From positions 21,788-85,787 of the forward strand of contig NZ_APJN01000081.1 in NCBI RefSeq assembly GCF_000349565.1: a DNA stretch of 64,000 nt, read 5' to 3'. The position numbers and the translations under genes were made by a program. The stretch's first letter is position 1. Each line of letters starts with the position of its first letter. This document shows positions 57,703 to 64,000 of the stretch, in pieces. The notes under the pieces were generated by a model, which was given only the letters and a program-made list of their open reading frames with translations, did no database searches and was not told the DNA's origin. Source of the DNA: Curtobacterium flaccumfaciens UCD-AKU. Lineage in GTDB: Bacteria; Actinomycetota; Actinomycetes; Actinomycetales; Microbacteriaceae.

Positions 57703-58041
57703 ATGACCGACACCGACCCGTCCACCGTCCACTTCCACCAGAAGCACCACGAAGCGATCATCAGCGGCGAGAAGGTCACCACCGTCCGGTGGAACGAATC
57801 CGTGCGGGTCGGCGATGCGACGTTCGTGTTCGACGACCACCCGACAGCCGAATCGCTGGCCGGCACGATCACCGCCGTGCACCAGTACCGGCTCGACACC
57901 CTCACCGCAGAACAGGCGCGCCAGCCTCCGGAGACGGACATGCGGCTCTTCGGGCAGCAGCTCCGCGAGAACTACTACCCCGACATGCCGGACGACGCGG
58001 TCGTCGAGGTGGCCGAACTCTCGATCAGGCCCGCTCGATAG
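57703..58041 (+). CDS. ASCH-like domain protein
   Basis: This 112-residue soluble protein resembles the ASCH/PUA-related fold: VHFHQKHHEAIISGEKVTTV then RWNESVRVGDATFVF, and a helical ELSIRPAR end. ASCH proteins bind RNA or modified nucleotides and are found near RNA metabolism or toxin genes, but activity is not known. AAGGTGG precedes the ATG. It is transcribed away from the monooxygenase. Confidence 0.75.
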   Translation: MTDTDPSTVHFHQKHHEAIISGEKVTTVRWNESVRVGDATFVFDDHPTAESLAGTITAVHQYRLDTLTAEQARQPPETDMRLFGQQLRENYYPDMPDDAVVEVAELSIRPAR

Positions 58042-58267
58042 CCGTTCCGGCTTCGTGTCGTCGCGGTCCGCTGTCCGGGGATCGAGCGCGTGCGGAGCGC
58101 TGCGGGCCTCGGGAACCTGGCCAGCACCCCGACAGCACGTCTCGCTCGCCGATCTGCTGGCGGCGTCGTCCCGCGAGCCGATCGACCTTCGGGCGCTGGT
58201 CTTGCCGGCGACGGCTGGCCGAGCTCCACACCAACTATCTTGGGGTGAGCAGAAGTTGGAGGGAGCG
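58042..58267. other. Gap without recognised feature
   Basis: Short ORFs here are not supported. A possible TAGCTTGG-type promoter is not evident. The last bases contain GGAGGGAG, the ribosome-binding site of the next gene. Confidence 0.4.
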
Positions 58268-58447
58268 ATGTTGTTGCTGCAGTTCCTCGTGCCGGTCGTA
58301 CTGGTTGTCGTCGTCGTGCTCATCTTCCTCGCCGCTCGCGGAAGCATGGGCCGGAGCCCGCTGCAGGATCAGCAGGACGCCGAGTGGCGAGCACGGCGTG
58401 ACGAGCGACGGCGAGCCCGAGCAGCGCGTTGTTCCGGCGGCCGGTAG
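58268..58447 (+). CDS. Small single-pass membrane protein
   Basis: This 59-residue protein begins MLLLQFLVPVVLVVVVVLIF and continues LAARGSMGRSPLQDQQDAEW with a basic end (RRDERRRARAARCSGGR). The hydrophobic helix with a strongly charged tail predicts an inner-membrane anchor with a cytoplasmic tail. A strong GGAGGGAG site precedes the ATG. No family is recognised. Confidence 0.6.
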   Translation: MLLLQFLVPVVLVVVVVLIFLAARGSMGRSPLQDQQDAEWRARRDERRRARAARCSGGR

Positions 58448-58484
58448 CCGATCCGCTGCCGGACGCCGCATGTCGACGTTCCGC

Positions 58485-58608
58485 GTGCCGATTCGTCCTA
58501 CGCTGGCGGTGTGGACGAGTGGTGGGATCTTGTTGACGCGGCCGGGGTGCCGATTCGTCCTACGCTGGCGGTGTGGACGAGTGGTGGGACCTTGTTGACG
58601 CGGCCGGG
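58485..58608 (+). repeat. Tandem duplication of a 62-bp promoter/start unit
   Basis: GTGCCGATTCGTCCTACGCT and the bases that follow (58485-58546) recur directly at 58547-58608, with one difference (GATCTT or GACCTT). Each copy holds a -10-like TACGCT followed closely by GTG. The second copy carries the true start of the Nudix gene at 58573; the first leads into a frame that does not continue. 62 bp is not a multiple of three, so fusion is avoided. Confidence 0.9.
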
Positions 58609-59127
58609 GTGCCGACGGGTGGGTCGTTCCGGCGCGGTGACGCGGGTTGGCCGGGTGGGTCGTTCCATCTGGTGGTCACGGTGTGCGTCCACCGGGCCGA
58701 CGGAACCGTCCTGCTCACGCAGCGGGCGCCGACGAAGGAGTTCGCCTTCGGGTGGGAGTTCCCCGGTGGGAGCGCGTTCGCAGGCGAGACTGGTCGTGCA
58801 GCTGCGTGCCGAGAGCTGCTCGAGGAGACCAACGTCACCGTCGAGCCCGAGGCGCTGCGCCGCGTCGGCCGCTTCACGGAGGAGACGGCGCTCGTGGACC
58901 TCTTCGTCGTGCAGGAGCCGAGTGGTTCAGCGGTGCGAGCGGATCCTGCCGAGGTGATGGACTGGCGTTGGGTCTCCCTGTCGGAGGTCAGCACGCTTCG
59001 CACGAGCGGGGTGATGGCGGCCCCGTGGGGGCCGCGGCTGGATGCGCTGTGGCCCGCGGCGACGGCAACGATCCTGGCCGCCGACGACTCCCGAGAGCGC
59101 ACGTCTCCGCCGCACGAGAGCTGGTGA
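58573..59127 (+). CDS. Nudix hydrolase
   Basis: This 184-residue protein hydrolyses a nucleoside-diphosphate-linked compound. The Nudix box is GGSAFAGETGRAAACRELLE, ending ETNV, near residues 65-88, with the Glu residues that bind metal. Strands before it (FHLVVTVCVHRADGTVLLTQ) and after it (ALRRVGRFTEETALVDLFVV) are typical of MutT-like proteins that use isopentenyl-diphosphate or nucleotide substrates. The start GTG 58573 lies in a -10-to-start layout (TACGCTGGCGGTG) that suggests leaderless translation. The start region was duplicated as described. Confidence 0.85.
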   Translation: MDEWWDLVDAAGVPTGGSFRRGDAGWPGGSFHLVVTVCVHRADGTVLLTQRAPTKEFAFGWEFPGGSAFAGETGRAAACRELLEETNVTVEPEALRRVGRFTEETALVDLFVVQEPSGSAVRADPAEVMDWRWVSLSEVSTLRTSGVMAAPWGPRLDALWPAATATILAADDSRERTSPPHESW

Positions 59128-59173
59128 CACCCTTGCGCCAGGCCGGAGACCCTGATCGATCGACCTCGCCGCC

Positions 59174-59809
59174 TCACCGCCAGCTGACGAGAGACCGATC
59201 GACCACAGCTCGCGCACGCGCGATGTGACCACGCACGGTCGAGTGCGGCAGACCCAGCGCCTCGGCGATCTCGGCGTAGGACCGACGCTCGAGATGGCGC
59301 AACTCCCAACACCGTCGCTGCATCGGCGCCATACCGTCGATGACCCGCTGCGCGGCTGCGACCAGCAATGCTCGCTCCGCGACGGCTCCCGGGGCATTGT
59401 CGACAGATTCAGGAGCCGTCTCATCGAGTTGCGTCCGGTACCGCGTCGCAGCACTCCGGAGCCGATCGAAGCTCCGGCGTCGGACCGTGGTCACGAGCCA
59501 CGCCGTGATCGCGTCAGCATCGCGCAGCGCTTCGAGATGGGTCCACGCGGCGATGAAGGTCTCCTGCACGACGTCGTCGGCTTCGCTGGACCCGCGCAGG
59601 ATCCGCACGGCGATCGTTCGGAGCAGAGCAGCATTCCGCCCGACGATCATCGCGAACGCGCGATCGCCCACGGCGCCGGGAGCCACTCGCATCGGTGCCG
59701 CCGGCGGAGCGAATGCGTGCTGCTCCTTCACTGGGTTCCGTCGCCGGACCGGGGACTCGAGCACCCCGGTCGGGGCGGACGCGGTCTGCTGCAGTGTCGT
59801 CATCGACAT
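59174..59809 (-). CDS. ECF-type RNA polymerase sigma factor
   Basis: This 211-residue sigma factor has region 2 (GRNAALLRTIAVRILRGSSE then ADDVVQETFIAAWTHLEALR, ending WLVTTVRRRSFDRLRS) and region 4 (AQRVIDGMAPMQRRCWELRH, RSYAEIAEALGLPHSTVRGH then IARARAVV). The N-terminal 40 residues are extra. No anti-sigma gene lies beside it, so control may be unusual. GAGGAG precedes the ATG at 59809. Confidence 0.9.
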   Translation of the reverse strand: MSMTTLQQTASAPTGVLESPVRRRNPVKEQHAFAPPAAPMRVAPGAVGDRAFAMIVGRNAALLRTIAVRILRGSSEADDVVQETFIAAWTHLEALRDADAITAWLVTTVRRRSFDRLRSAATRYRTQLDETAPESVDNAPGAVAERALLVAAAQRVIDGMAPMQRRCWELRHLERRSYAEIAEALGLPHSTVRGHIARARAVVDRSLVSWR

Positions 59810-60020
59810 ACGGGTCCACTCCTCGGATCAATTGCGTGAGGATGTTTCGGACTCGTGGAGCAGGAGGGTGGGTGGGCGAAGGTCCCCAGTGCGAGGGCCA
59901 GGACGCCGGAACGACAACCGCTCGCTGCGGAAGCGCGGTCCGGAACCGGACGTTCTACCGAGGCAGAGAACGGGACCGCGGCGATCCGGTCGGCGACGCG
60001 GTGGATGCGGCGGCGATCGT

Positions 60021-60131
60021 CTACGAGCCGACGAGCCCCGTTGCCAAGGCGACGATCACACCGACGCCGGCGAACACTGCAACCAGACCCCCGACGATCG
60101 CGGCGAGCTGCTGGTCCTTGTTCATCCCCAT
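60021..60131 (-). CDS. Very small single-helix membrane peptide
   Basis: This is a 36-residue frame, MGMNKDQQLAAIVGGLVAVF followed by AGVGVIVALATGLVGS, with one clear helix. The ATG at 60131 or the one at 60125 could be used. Hydrophobic micropeptides of this size are often missed, but a ribosome-binding site is not strong, so support is modest. Confidence 0.4.
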   Translation of the reverse strand: MGMNKDQQLAAIVGGLVAVFAGVGVIVALATGLVGS

Positions 60132-60266
60132 GGTCGGAGCATACGAGTTCCGACCGCTCGGTCGTGGCCTTCGGTCTCTGTAACGGACCCTGCAGCACCG
60201 TGGTCCCGAGCCGGACTGCATGCGGTGTGGCGCAGCCCCAGCACGTTCTGGTCCGGCCTCGTGAGT

Positions 60267-60338
60267 GGGCCCTGCCGGGATCGAACCGACGACATCCACG
60301 GTGTAAACGTGGCGCTCTACCAGCTGAGCTAAAGGCCC
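60267..60338 (-). tRNA. tRNA-Val (anticodon TAC)
   Basis: Read on the minus strand the 72 bases fold as a full cloverleaf. The seven-pair acceptor stem is GGGCCTT/AGGGCCC with two G-U or T-G type pairs. The D arm is AGCTCAGCTGGTAGAGC, the anticodon stem CCACG/CGTGG has the loop TTTACAC (anticodon TAC), and the T arm GTCGG-TTCGATC-CCGGC follows. The discriminator is A. The CCA end is not encoded, so it is added after transcription. Confidence 0.95.
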
Positions 60339-60392
60339 TCACCACGATCCTAGAGTGTCAGCGCTCGATCGTCGTCGAACCGAGCAGGCACG

Positions 60393-62648
60393 TCACGACG
60401 TCCCGCACCGGGGTCGATCGCACCGGATCACGAGGCCAGGCACGTCCTCGTCCCGGTCGTCCGTCGCACCACCGGACAGCACGATCGGGGTGTCGTCGGC
60501 GGTCAGGCCGATCGCCAGGGTGCCGGTGCTCGACCGTGCGTCCTGCAGCGGCGGGAACCGGGCGATCGTCGTCTGCTCGGAACCGGTGCACCGCGCATCA
60601 CGGCACGACAGGAGTCCCAGGGTGCCGCGTTCCTCGTCACGGACCGCGACGAGTGGCCGCCCCGATCGGTCGATGACGAACGCCGGGAGCAGGTTCGTCG
60701 GCCCGTTCGGCGTGATGTCCGTGTGTGACGAAGACGAGCACGACGCATCCGCGCAGAACGTCAGCCGTTGGGTCGCGATCCCGTTCGACCGCGCGAGCAC
60801 GACCGGGTTCCCGTCGCCGCCGATCGCCACCCGCGCGTCGTACGCCTCGTCCCACGCCCGCACCGGCTTGCCCGGCGGGATCGCGTGCGACAGGTCGCGG
60901 ACGACGGGCTGGCCGCCGTCCGGGCGGAACGACACCAGCCGCAGGGCGGAGAAGGTCGGTGAACCGGCGTCGGTCTCGGACACCAGCGAGACCACGGCGG
61001 TGCCGTCCGGCGCGACGGCGACGTCCACACCCTGGTGGTCCAGCGGCGGGATCCACGGCAGCGCCACCTGCCGAACCGTGTGTTCGGCGCAGGACACGTC
61101 CTCGCAGAACACGGCGACCAGGTGCGAGCGTCCTTCCGGTTCACCGCCGCGGGCGATCCCGACCACGACCGGCCGGTCGCCGGAACTCGCGACTGCCACG
61201 TCGGTCATCCAGTAGCTGACGCGCCCCTGATCGGTCTCCACGATGTCGACGGCGGCGACCGTGGTGCGGCGACCTTCCGGGCGGTCCACGGCCGGCGCCT
61301 CGTCGGCGGAGTCACGCTTCTCCGCCCGTCTCCCCGCGGGCCAGGCGGCACCGTCCGACTTCGGTGCCACATCGAGTTGGTCCGCGCGTGAGTGCACGAC
61401 TTCGAGCTCGTACTGCTGCGCGACCTCGCCGTCGAACCGCACCTTCCACTGGGCGGTGAGCAACCCGCCGTCACCCGCACTGCCGACCGCGGAACCGAGC
61501 GTCAGGCCGGGCATCTCGACGGGGGTGTCGCACGACGCGTCCCCACACATCCGCAGACGGCTGGGCGGCGTGTACGGCGCGCTCACGACAGCGGTCTGCC
61601 CTGCGACGTCGGCGATGTCTCCGCCGGAGATGGAGCGTGCGTCGACCGACGCGGCGTCGTACTGCACGACGCCGAGCGGATTGCTCGAGACGATCACCGC
61701 GAACACCACCGCCGGGACGAGCACCACGCCCGCTCCGACGAGTCCAGGCCGCGCCCGTCGTCCCCCGGCCACCGGGTCCGTCGTCAGCGGTGACCGGAGC
61801 CGACCGCCGTCGTTCCGTGTTGCGGCCCCGCGCACCGCGATCGCGACGACGACCAGGACCAGACCGGTCGCGGCGATGCAGCACCAGGCCACGACGACGC
61901 TGCTCCGGAGCGCCGACGGCGGCAACAGGCGCAGCAGCAGCAGGACGCCGACCCCGAGCACCGTCACCAGTGCCGCTCCCCCGACGAGCGCACGACGTGG
62001 CGTCGCCGTTGCCTCGTGTCCACCACGGACGATGACCCGACCAGATCCCCAGGCGCGACGGTAGGCCGATCGACGGGGCACACCGGCCACGACCAGCGCC
62101 CAGCCGAGCAGCAGCGGCGCCACGATGACGGCACCGACCACCAGCAGCACGACGATCACGACGGTGCCCCATCCACCTGCCCGCCACCACACAGCGGTGG
62201 CTGCCCCCGCCGCCACTGCCACCAACGCGACGAGAGCGGCCTCGACGACGAGCCGCCAGTGGTGGACCGACCACCGCCAGGCGTCGCGCGGTCCCGCCAC
62301 CGCATCGTCTGCGGCCGCGAGCACGACCACGGTGGCTGCGGTCACCCCGAAACCGAACCCGAACGCCGCGACGACCGCGCCCACGGCGAACAGGGGCGCA
62401 GGCACCCCGGTCCCGTCGAGGGCCGCGAACGCACCGTTCACCAGGGCGACGCGTCCACCCGGTACGCCGAGCAACAGCACCACCCCGGCCAGCAACAGCC
62501 CGGCAGCGAACGGCACCCCGAAGGCGAACACCGCACGGCCACCGCTCCAGGCGATCAGCGGCACGGGTGGTGGGCCGTACTGCCGCCGCACCGCGGTCCC
62601 CGTCGATCCGGCGCCTGCGACACCCGTCCCCGGTCGTGCACCATCCAT
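60393..62648 (-). CDS. Large membrane protein with repeated C-x-D-x-x-C motifs
   Basis: This 751-residue protein has about eight helices in its first 320 residues (for example AFGVPFAAGLLLAGVVLLLG and GTVVIVVLLVVGAVIVAPLL). The large extracellular part contains MCGDASC (about residue 366), FCEDVSC (516), FCADASC (632), SCRDARC (683) and RCDRPRC (745). The spacing and the repeated strands PVVVGIARGG, PVVLARSNGI and RPLVAVRDEE suggest blades of a beta-propeller, each held by a disulfide. No known family is recognised. The role could be ligand sensing or adhesion. It ends 55 bases before the tRNA gene on the same strand. Confidence 0.75.
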   Translation of the reverse strand: MDGARPGTGVAGAGSTGTAVRRQYGPPPVPLIAWSGGRAVFAFGVPFAAGLLLAGVVLLLGVPGGRVALVNGAFAALDGTGVPAPLFAVGAVVAAFGFGFGVTAATVVVLAAADDAVAGPRDAWRWSVHHWRLVVEAALVALVAVAAGAATAVWWRAGGWGTVVIVVLLVVGAVIVAPLLLGWALVVAGVPRRSAYRRAWGSGRVIVRGGHEATATPRRALVGGAALVTVLGVGVLLLLRLLPPSALRSSVVVAWCCIAATGLVLVVVAIAVRGAATRNDGGRLRSPLTTDPVAGGRRARPGLVGAGVVLVPAVVFAVIVSSNPLGVVQYDAASVDARSISGGDIADVAGQTAVVSAPYTPPSRLRMCGDASCDTPVEMPGLTLGSAVGSAGDGGLLTAQWKVRFDGEVAQQYELEVVHSRADQLDVAPKSDGAAWPAGRRAEKRDSADEAPAVDRPEGRRTTVAAVDIVETDQGRVSYWMTDVAVASSGDRPVVVGIARGGEPEGRSHLVAVFCEDVSCAEHTVRQVALPWIPPLDHQGVDVAVAPDGTAVVSLVSETDAGSPTFSALRLVSFRPDGGQPVVRDLSHAIPPGKPVRAWDEAYDARVAIGGDGNPVVLARSNGIATQRLTFCADASCSSSSHTDITPNGPTNLLPAFVIDRSGRPLVAVRDEERGTLGLLSCRDARCTGSEQTTIARFPPLQDARSSTGTLAIGLTADDTPIVLSGGATDDRDEDVPGLVIRCDRPRCGTS

Positions 62649-62777
62649 CTGCTCGTCCCCCTCCGACAGCGTCCGCCCATGCTGTCAGGTTCGACGACAC
62701 ACGTCCAGAAGGTGACATTTCAGCCGCCGGCCAGCCCCGGTGCACGAGCAACCGACCCGACTGGTTTAGCCCGAACC

Positions 62778-62806
62778 TTACTTTCGACGATATGAAGCTC
62801 TACGCT
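62778..62806 (+). promoter_or_regulatory. Promoter of the SatD-like gene
   Basis: TTACTT (62778-62783), 17 bases, TACGCT (62801-62806) give a good actinobacterial promoter ending six bases before the ATG, so the transcript is leaderless or nearly so. Confidence 0.6.
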
Positions 62807-62812
62807 TAACCC

Positions 62813-63457
62813 ATGCAGCCCGAGCCCGTGATCGCCGTGATCGTCGACCTGGTCGACTCCCGCACGCTCGCGGACCGCTCCGCAGCCCAGCACGACGTCG
62901 AGCGCGCGTTCGACAGTACCGCTGACGTCACCGCCCTCGATCCCCTGCACGCCACCGTCGGCGACGAGTTCCAGGTCATCTACGGCACGCTCACCGACGC
63001 GCTGCTGGCGACCACGGCAGCGACCCTCGCGCTCCCCCAGACGGTGCAGATCCGGCTCGGCATCGGCCGCGGACAGGTCCGGACGATCGGTACCGGCGGC
63101 AGCGGACCGCTGCAGGACGGCCCCGGCTGGTGGTCGGCGCGGGACGCCATCAACGAGACCCACCGCCGCGAGGACGGCCGGACCGCGTTCCTCCGGTCCT
63201 GGTACCACGACGCGGACGACCGCCACGGAACGACGGAGCGCCTCGTGAACGCCTACTTCCTCGGTCGCGACCACGTCGTCTCGCGGCTCGCACCCCGCGC
63301 CCGCCGGATCGCACTCGGGCTCGTGCAGGGCCGGACGCAGGCGCAGATCGCCGCGGACGAGGGGATCAGCCCGTCGGCGGTGTCCCAGACCGTGCAGAAG
63401 TCGGGCGTGGCAGCCGTGGTCGAGGGCCTCCGCGTCCTCGGGGACGGGGGCCGCTGA
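62813..63457 (+). CDS. SatD-like protein with C-terminal helix-turn-helix
   Basis: This 214-residue protein opens VIAVIVDLVDSRTLADRSAA then VTALDPLHATVGDEFQVIYG, which matches the SatD family named after a Streptococcus acid-tolerance operon. The C-terminal third has a DNA-binding-like helix-turn-helix (RTQAQIAADEGISPSAVSQT). It may act as a regulator rather than an enzyme. The start overlaps no other gene. Its stop overlaps the start of the next gene by one base (TGATG), indicating a two-gene operon. Confidence 0.8.
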   Translation: MQPEPVIAVIVDLVDSRTLADRSAAQHDVERAFDSTADVTALDPLHATVGDEFQVIYGTLTDALLATTAATLALPQTVQIRLGIGRGQVRTIGTGGSGPLQDGPGWWSARDAINETHRREDGRTAFLRSWYHDADDRHGTTERLVNAYFLGRDHVVSRLAPRARRIALGLVQGRTQAQIAADEGISPSAVSQTVQKSGVAAVVEGLRVLGDGGR

Positions 63458-64000
63458 TGCTCGCGGGTGTCCTCCTCGCCCTCGTCGGGCTGGCCGACGT
63501 CGTCCGCGCACGGACCGGGACGGACGCGGCACCACGGCGCGTGCTGACCACCACCGTGATCGTCCTGCTCTGGGCCGCCGTGACGACGACGGCGGTGCTC
63601 GGCCTCGGCCTCGCCGTCTGGTCGGCGCTCGTCACGGTCGTCCTCGCAGCCCTGTGGGTCGCGACCACGATCCCGGTGCGCTCCGGCGGAACCCCCGTCG
63701 GCCGGGATCGACCACTCCCCTGGCTCCGCCGCTCGGGGTCCTGGCCGGCCGCCCTGCTCGCGGTCGCCGTCGCCGTGCTGCTGCTCTGGGCGCCGGGCCC
63801 GGACGCGTCCGGCTTCGTGGTCGACTGGCACCGCGACGCCGGCCCGACGTTCGTCGGAGCCGTCCCGCTCGCAGCGATCGTCGCCGGCGTCGGCTCGGCG
63901 CTGTTCCTGGTCGACTCGGCCAACGTGGTCGTCGCCCAGGCGCTGCCACCGGGGCTGTCGTCCGACGCACGGCCCGGCGCGGCACCGGCACCGGCAGCGC
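63457..64000 (+). CDS. Membrane protein coupled to SatD, partial at window end
   Basis: About 181 residues are visible. Helices lie at about residues 1-16, 28-46, 49-66, 95-111 and 130-155 (MLAGVLLALVGLADVVRA, VLTTTVIVLLWAAVTTTAVL, LLAVAVAVLLLWAPGPD, GAVPLAAIVAGVGSALFLVD). A DWHRDAG motif after VV may be outside. The Ala/Pro-rich end is cut by the window. Families that follow SatD commonly are of this type. The function is unknown. Confidence 0.7.
   Translation, partial: MLAGVLLALVGLADVVRARTGTDAAPRRVLTTTVIVLLWAAVTTTAVLGLGLAVWSALVTVVLAALWVATTIPVRSGGTPVGRDRPLPWLRRSGSWPAALLAVAVAVLLLWAPGPDASGFVVDWHRDAGPTFVGAVPLAAIVAGVGSALFLVDSANVVVAQALPPGLSSDARPGAAPAPAA

Noticed and set aside
1..64000. CRISPR arrays, rRNA genes, prophage or intact transposons
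   Set aside because: No regularly spaced repeats, rRNA sequence, phage structural genes or transposase were seen. The repeats found are palindromes or short tandems.

Overview
The window is high-GC DNA with short intergenic gaps, frequent GTG and some TTG starts, many apparently leaderless promoters and an actinobacterial gene repertoire (MerR, TetR, LacI and GntR regulators, Tat-exported enzymes, a Nudix gene starting at its own promoter). It fits a Microbacteriaceae-type soil or plant-surface actinobacterium, and Curtobacterium is my best guess. That assignment rests on style and gene content, not on a marker gene. The only RNA gene I can support is a tRNA-Val (60267-60338). There are no rRNA genes, CRISPR arrays or intact insertion sequences.

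Region by region. 1-7300: a cut-off SDR gene, a Tat-exported GH16 glycanase, small membrane and DUF proteins, an acyltransferase, an AraC regulator, a convergent pair of paralogous unknowns and two lipoproteins. 7300-12950: a GT4 glycosyltransferase; a metal(loid) block (ArsR-phosphatase fusion, ChrA, ArsC); phenolic acid decarboxylase plus hydrolase divergent from a MarR regulator. 13000-21500: secreted proteins and two TetR circuits. One TetR protein (17977-18630) resembles the autoregulator-receptor class, and a shared palindrome AGACGATCGTCT lies over the -35 element of promoters for a glycosyltransferase and for secreted proteins, and near the promoter of the regulator itself. 21500-28900: LacI regulators, a 2H phosphoesterase, an inositol-phosphatase-like enzyme and a UgpAEB-like ABC importer, tied together by the operator GGGAACGTTCCC.

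30300-39340 looks like an accessory island with more mixed base composition. At its centre is an operon of universal stress protein, phosphoglycerate-mutase-like enzyme, two CrcB/Fluc fluoride channels, pyrophosphatase and a divergent extra enolase. Pyrophosphatase and enolase are classic fluoride targets, so I read this as a fluoride-resistance operon with spare copies of the poisoned enzymes. The right end carries a serine resolvase broken by an amber codon. A TDT-family transporter with a divergent LysR regulator and a uracil-DNA glycosylase-like gene lie between.

39400-64000: a DctA-type symporter, an endonuclease/phosphatase-family membrane protein, an MGT-like glycosyltransferase, a GntR regulator with paired operators facing a Tat phospholipase C, a two-component system beside an acyltransferase, a MerR-controlled aldo/keto reductase, a FAD monooxygenase, ASCH and Nudix proteins, an ECF sigma factor, the tRNA, a 751-residue membrane protein with repeated C-x-D-x-x-C motifs, and a SatD-like protein with a membrane partner that runs off the window. 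Five copies of a GGAGGC...GCCTCC palindrome, one a perfect 50-bp palindrome, sit at gene 3' ends and probably act as terminators.
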